Shown: positions 59,511-64,000 of the stretch, piece after piece
Numbering within the stretch: the first letter of the stretch is position 1
Layout of the letters: every line of letters begins with the position of its first letter
Assembly (NCBI GenBank): GCA_947623455.1
Contig: OX392527.1
Location: forward strand, 11,962,001 to 12,026,000
Source of the DNA: Mimachlamys varia
Lineage: Eukaryota > Mollusca > Bivalvia > Pectinida > Pectinidae
DNA length: 64,000 nucleotides
Direction: 5' to 3'
Notes under the pieces: model-generated
The model's database searches: none
What the model was told of the DNA's origin: nothing
What the model saw: the letters and a program-made list of their open reading frames with translations, nothing else
Position numbers and translations under genes: made by a program

Positions 59511-62500
59511 TTACATCATATTGTATGTGTAGAATTAGCCTGTGGATAACTCCCTTACATCATATTGTATGTTTAGAATTAGCCTGTGGATAACTCCCTT
59601 ACATCATATTGTATGTGTAGAATTAGCCTGTGGATAACTCCCTACATCATACTGTATGTGTAGAATTAGCCTGTGGATAACTCCCTACATCATATTGTAT
59701 GTGTAGAATTAGCCTGTGGATAACTCCCTTACATCATGTTGTATGTGTAGAATTAGCCTGTGGATAACTCCCTACATCATATTGTATGTGTAGAATTAAC
59801 TCCGTACATCATATTGTATGCGTAGAATTAGCCTGTGGATAACTCCCTATGTCATATTGTATGTGTAGAATTAGCCTGTGGATAACTCCCTTACATCATA
59901 TTGTATGTGTAGAATTAGCCTGTGGATAACTCCCTTACATCATATTGTATGTGTAGAATTAGCCTGTGGATAACTCCCTACATCATATTGTATGCGTAGA
60001 ATTAGCCTGTGGATAACTCCCTATGTCATATTGTATGTGTAGAATTAGCCTGTGGATAACTCCCTACATCATATTGTATGTGTAGAATTAGCCTGTGGAT
60101 AACTCCCTACATCATATTGTATGCGTAGAATTAGCCTGTGGATAACTCCCTATGTCATATTGTATGTGTAGAATTAATCTGTGGATAACTCCCTACATCA
60201 TATTGTATGTGTAGAATTAGCCTGTGGATAACTCCCTTACATCATATTGTATGTGTAGAATTAGCCTGTGGATAACTCCCTTACATCATATTGTATGTGT
60301 AGAATTATCCTGTGGATAACTCCCTTACATCATATTGTATGTGTAGAATTAATCTGTGGATAACTCGCTACATCATATTGTATGTGTAGAATTAGCCTGT
60401 GGATAACTCCCTTACATCATATTTTATGTGTAGAATTAGCCTGTGGATAACTCCCTTACATCATATTGTATGTGTAGAATTAGCCTGTGGATAACTCCCT
60501 TACATCATATTGTATGTGTAGAATTAGCCTGTGGATAACTCCCTTACATCATATTGTATGTGTAGAATTAGCCTGTGGATAACTTCCTAACATCATATTG
60601 TATGTGTAGAATTAGCCTGTGGATAACTCCCTTACATCATATTGTATGTGTAGAATTAGCCTGTGGATAACTCCCTTACATCATATTGTATGTGAAGAAT
60701 TAGCATGTGGATAACTCCCTTTCATCATATTGTATGTGTAGAATTAGCCTGTGGATAACTCCCTTACATCATATTGTATGTGTCGAATTAGCCTGTGGAT
60801 AACTCCCTTACATCATATTGTATGTGTAGAATTAGCCTGTGGATAACTCCCTTACATCATATTGTATGTGTAGAATTAGCCTGTGGATAACTCCCTTACA
60901 TCATATTGTATGTGTAGAATTAGCCTGTGGATAACTCCCTTACATCATATTGTATGTGTTGAATTAGCCTGTGGATAACTCCCTTACATCATATTGTATG
61001 TGTAGAATTAGCCTGTGGATAACTCCCTTACATCATATTGTATGTGTAGAATTAGCCTGTGGATAACTCCCTTACATCATATTATATGTGTAGAATTAGC
61101 CTGTGGATAACTCCCTTACATCATATTGTATGTGTAGAATTAGCCTGTGGATAACTCCCTTACATCATATTGTATGTGTAGAATTAGCCTGTGGATAACT
61201 CCCTACATCATATTGTATGTGTAGAATTAGCCTGTGGATAACTCCCTTACATCATATTGTATGTGTAGAATTATCCTGTGGATAACTCCCTTACATCATA
61301 TTGTATGTGTAGAATTATCCTGTGGATAACTCCCTTACATCATATTGTATGTGTAGAATTAGCCTGTGGATAACTCCCTAACATCATATTGTACACTTGT
61401 ATGTGTAGAATTAGCCTGTGGATAACTCCCTTACATCATGTTGTATGTGTAGAATTAGCCGAACCTGTGGATAACTTCCTAACATCATATTGTATGTGTA
61501 GAATTAGCCTGTGGATAACTCCCTTACATCATATTTTATGTGTAGAATTAGCCTGTGAATAACTTCCTAACATCATATTGTATGTGTAGAATTAGCCTGT
61601 GGATAACTCCCTACATCATATTGTATGTGTAGAATTAGCCTGTGGATAACTCCCTACATCATATTGTATGCGTAGAATTAGCCTGTGGATAACTCCCTAT
61701 GTCATATTGTATGTGTAGAATTAATCGGTGGATAACTCCCTACATCATATTGTATGTGTAGAATTAGCCTGTGGATAACTCCCTTACATCATATTGTATG
61801 TGTAGAATTAGCCTGTGGATAACTCCCTTACATCATATTGTATGTGTAGAATTATCCTGTGGATAACTCCCTTACATCATATTGTATGTGTAGAATTAAT
61901 CTGTGGATAACTCGCTACATCATATTGTATGTGTAGAATTAGCCTGTGGATAACTCCCTTACATCATATTGTATGTGTAGAATTAGCCTGTGGATAACTC
62001 CCTTACATCATATTGTATGTGTAGAATTAGCCTGTGGATAACTCCCTTACATCATGTTGTATGTGTAGAATTAGCCTGTGGATAACTCCCTTACATCATA
62101 TTGTATGTGTAGAATTAGCCTGTGGATAACTTCCTAACATCATATTGTATGTGTAGAATTAGCCTGTGGATAACTCCCTTACATCATATTGTATGTGTAG
62201 AATTAGCCTGTGGATAACTCCCTTACATCATATTGTATGTGAAGAATTAGCATGTGGATAACTCCCTTTCATCATATTGTATGTGTAGAATTAGCCTGTG
62301 GATAACTCCCTTACATCATATTGTATGTGTCGAATTAGCCTGTGGATAACTCCCTTACATCATATTGTATGTGTAGAATTAGCCTGTGGATAACTCCCTT
62401 ACATCATATTGTATGTGTAGAATTAGCCTGTGGATAACTCCCTTACATCATATTGTATGTGTAGAATTAGCCTGTGGATAACTTCCTAACATCATATTGT

Positions 62501-63207
62501 ATGTGTAGAATTAGCCTGTGGATAACTCCCTTACATCATATTGTATGTGTTGAATTAGCCTGTGGATAACTCCCTTACATCATATTGTATGTGTAGAATT
62601 AGCCTGTGGATAACTCCCTTACATCATATTGTATGTGTAGAATTAGCCTGTGGATAACTCCCTTACATCATATTATATGTGTAGAATTAGCCTGTGGATA
62701 ACTCCCTTACATCATATTGTATGTGTAGAATTAGCCTGTGGATAACTCCCTTACATCATATTGTATGTGTAGAATTAGCCTGTGGATAACTCCCTACATC
62801 ATATTGTATGTGTAGAATTAGCCTGTGGATAACTCCCTTACATCATATTGTATGTGTAGAATTATCCTGTGGATAACTCCCTTACATCATATTGTATGTG
62901 TAGAATTATCCTGTGGATAACTCCCTTACATCATATTGTATGTGTAGAATTAGCCTGTGGATAACTCCCTTACATCATATTGTACACTTGTATGTGTAGA
63001 ATTAGCCTGTGGATAACTCCCTTACATCATGTTGTATGTGTAGAATTAGCCGAACCTGTGGATAACTTCCTAACATCATATTGTATGTGTAGAATTAGCC
63101 TGTGGATAACTCCCTTACATCATATTTTATGTGTAGAATTAGCCTGTGAATAACTTCCTAACATCATATTGTATGTGTAGAATTAGCCTGTGAATAACTC
63201 CCTACAT
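59511..63207. repeat. 43/44-bp satellite, about 84 copies, with internal duplication
   Basis: Unit ttacatcatattgtatgtgt then agaattagcctgtggataac and tccc. Rare variants recur in order: gaagaattagcatgtgg at about 60694 and 62241 (1,547 bp apart) and agccgaacctgtgg at about 61458 and 63049 (1,591 bp apart). The offset difference of 44 bp is one unit, so a block of about 1.5 kb was duplicated in tandem and then gained a unit. Confidence 0.97.
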
Positions 63208-63336
63208 ATTTGGTTAAATGTTCTGTACAATTTAAGTCACTACATATTTAGTTAAATGTTCTGTACGATGGCATCTATTACCTTACAAAGTTTCAATTCA
63301 TCTGGATATCAATAACACTTACAAGTGGAGTTAATT

Positions 63337-63660
63337 CTCAATGTGCTCAGATGTTTTTACCCCAATGTACCAGCCCCTGGGAACAAGTTACATTAACATC
63401 AAATTCTCAATGTGCTCAGATGTTTTTACCCCAATGTACCAGCCCCTGGGAACAAGTTACATTAACATCAAATTCTCAATGTGCTCAGATGTTTTTACCC
63501 CAATGTACCAGCCCCTGGGAACAAGTTACATTAACATCAAATTCTCAATGTGCTCAGATGTTTTTACCCCAATGTACCAGCCCCTGGGAACAATTTACAT
63601 TAACATCAAATTCTCAATGTGCTCAGATGTTTTTACCCCAATGTACCAGCCCCTGGGAAC
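63337..63660. repeat. 69-bp tandem repeat, 4.7 copies
   Basis: Unit ctcaatgtgctcagatgttt, then ttaccccaatgtaccagccc and ctgggaacaagttacatta. Period 69 is a multiple of three and two frames stay open (117 and 153 codons). Near-identical copies and no start context or splice pattern argue against a gene. Confidence 0.95.
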
Positions 63661-63669
63661 AAAACACCC

Positions 63670-64000
63670 TCCAATTTTGGGAAGGGGTTCATAAAGATGG
63701 CATCAGTCAAACAAGAGGCCCAACGGGCCTTAACGGTCATCTGACTACCAATTGTAAAATCACTATGAAAATACGTGTAGTCATTAAATCAAGTTATAAT
63801 ATGCCTGTATAGATTGCCAAGTTCAAGATAGTGGCCTTCTTGGATTTCTGATGGGCTTGAAAAATAACAACTCTTTGTTGGGACCATCTCAGGATATCAT
63901 TTCTGGCAAGTTTCAGCTCAATTCCACTGGTAGAACTTGAGAAGTTTAAAATGTGTATTCAAAATGGCGGCTGTGGTGGCCATCTTGAATTTTGAACAAA
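63670..64000. repeat. dispersed repeat reaching the window edge
   Basis: It contains acaagaggcccaacgggcc and then aaaatggcggctgtggtgg with ccatcttgaattttg, motifs I associate with abundant dispersed repeats in bivalve genomes. Truncated by the window. Confidence 0.35.

Noticed and set aside
59511..63207. Perfect DnaA-box-like 9-mers (tgtggataa) in nearly every 44-bp unit, suggesting a bacterial origin
   Set aside because: A coincidence of the repeat unit. The window is plainly eukaryotic, with spliced genes and no bacterial genes nearby.

Overview
This window is eukaryotic nuclear DNA, AT-rich, with GT-AG introns, SINE-like and DNA-transposon repeats, and a very heavy load of tandem repeats (about 24 kb of 64 kb by my boundaries). 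Short dispersed motifs near 22.37 kb and at 63.7-64.0 kb look like repeats I associate with bivalve molluscs (scallops, oysters), so a bivalve is my best guess. That is inference, not proof.

The one securely identified gene is a complete PDPK1 (3-phosphoinositide-dependent protein kinase 1, PDK1) on the + strand. Fourteen coding exons from 27846 to 40991 all join in phase at GT-AG boundaries and give a 469-residue protein with an intact AGC kinase domain and a C-terminal PH domain. A CpG-containing cluster of ETS, YY1, CRE and NRF1-like motifs at about 24.34-24.65 kb is a likely TATA-less, possibly bidirectional promoter. Leftwards from it, on the minus strand, lies a chain of small exon-like segments. 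Six of them (11946 down to 3465) join in phase and end at a stop codon, and I read them as the 3' half of an unidentified gene. Orphan exon-like segments also occur on the minus strand at 2579-2682, 1271-1328 and 59039-59073.

Region by region: 1-17.8 kb holds the minus-strand gene candidate, two copies of a tRNA-derived SINE, several minisatellites and a 1,611-bp hAT transposon with perfect 8-bp target duplications. 17.8-20.8 kb is a 29-bp minisatellite of about 100 copies with a 580-bp higher-order duplication. 20.8-27.8 kb is mostly single-copy with the promoter. 27.8-41.0 kb is PDPK1, with large tandem arrays inside introns 2, 4 and 8. 41.3-47.0 kb holds three satellite arrays downstream of the PDPK1 stop. 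47-64 kb is intergenic and dominated by at least ten arrays, the largest being 3.7 kb of a 44-bp unit with a roughly 1.55-1.59 kb internal duplication.

The most striking observation is in PDPK1 intron 2. About 29 tandem copies of a 40-45 bp unit run straight into exon 3, and each copy contains the 3' splice site plus the first codons of exon 3, which encode the beta-3 strand with the ATP-binding lysine. A piece of an essential kinase exon, splice acceptor included, has become a minisatellite. Array copies show CpG decay (CG to TG or CA) while the true exon keeps CG. Almost all long open frames elsewhere in the window are repeat translations and not genes.
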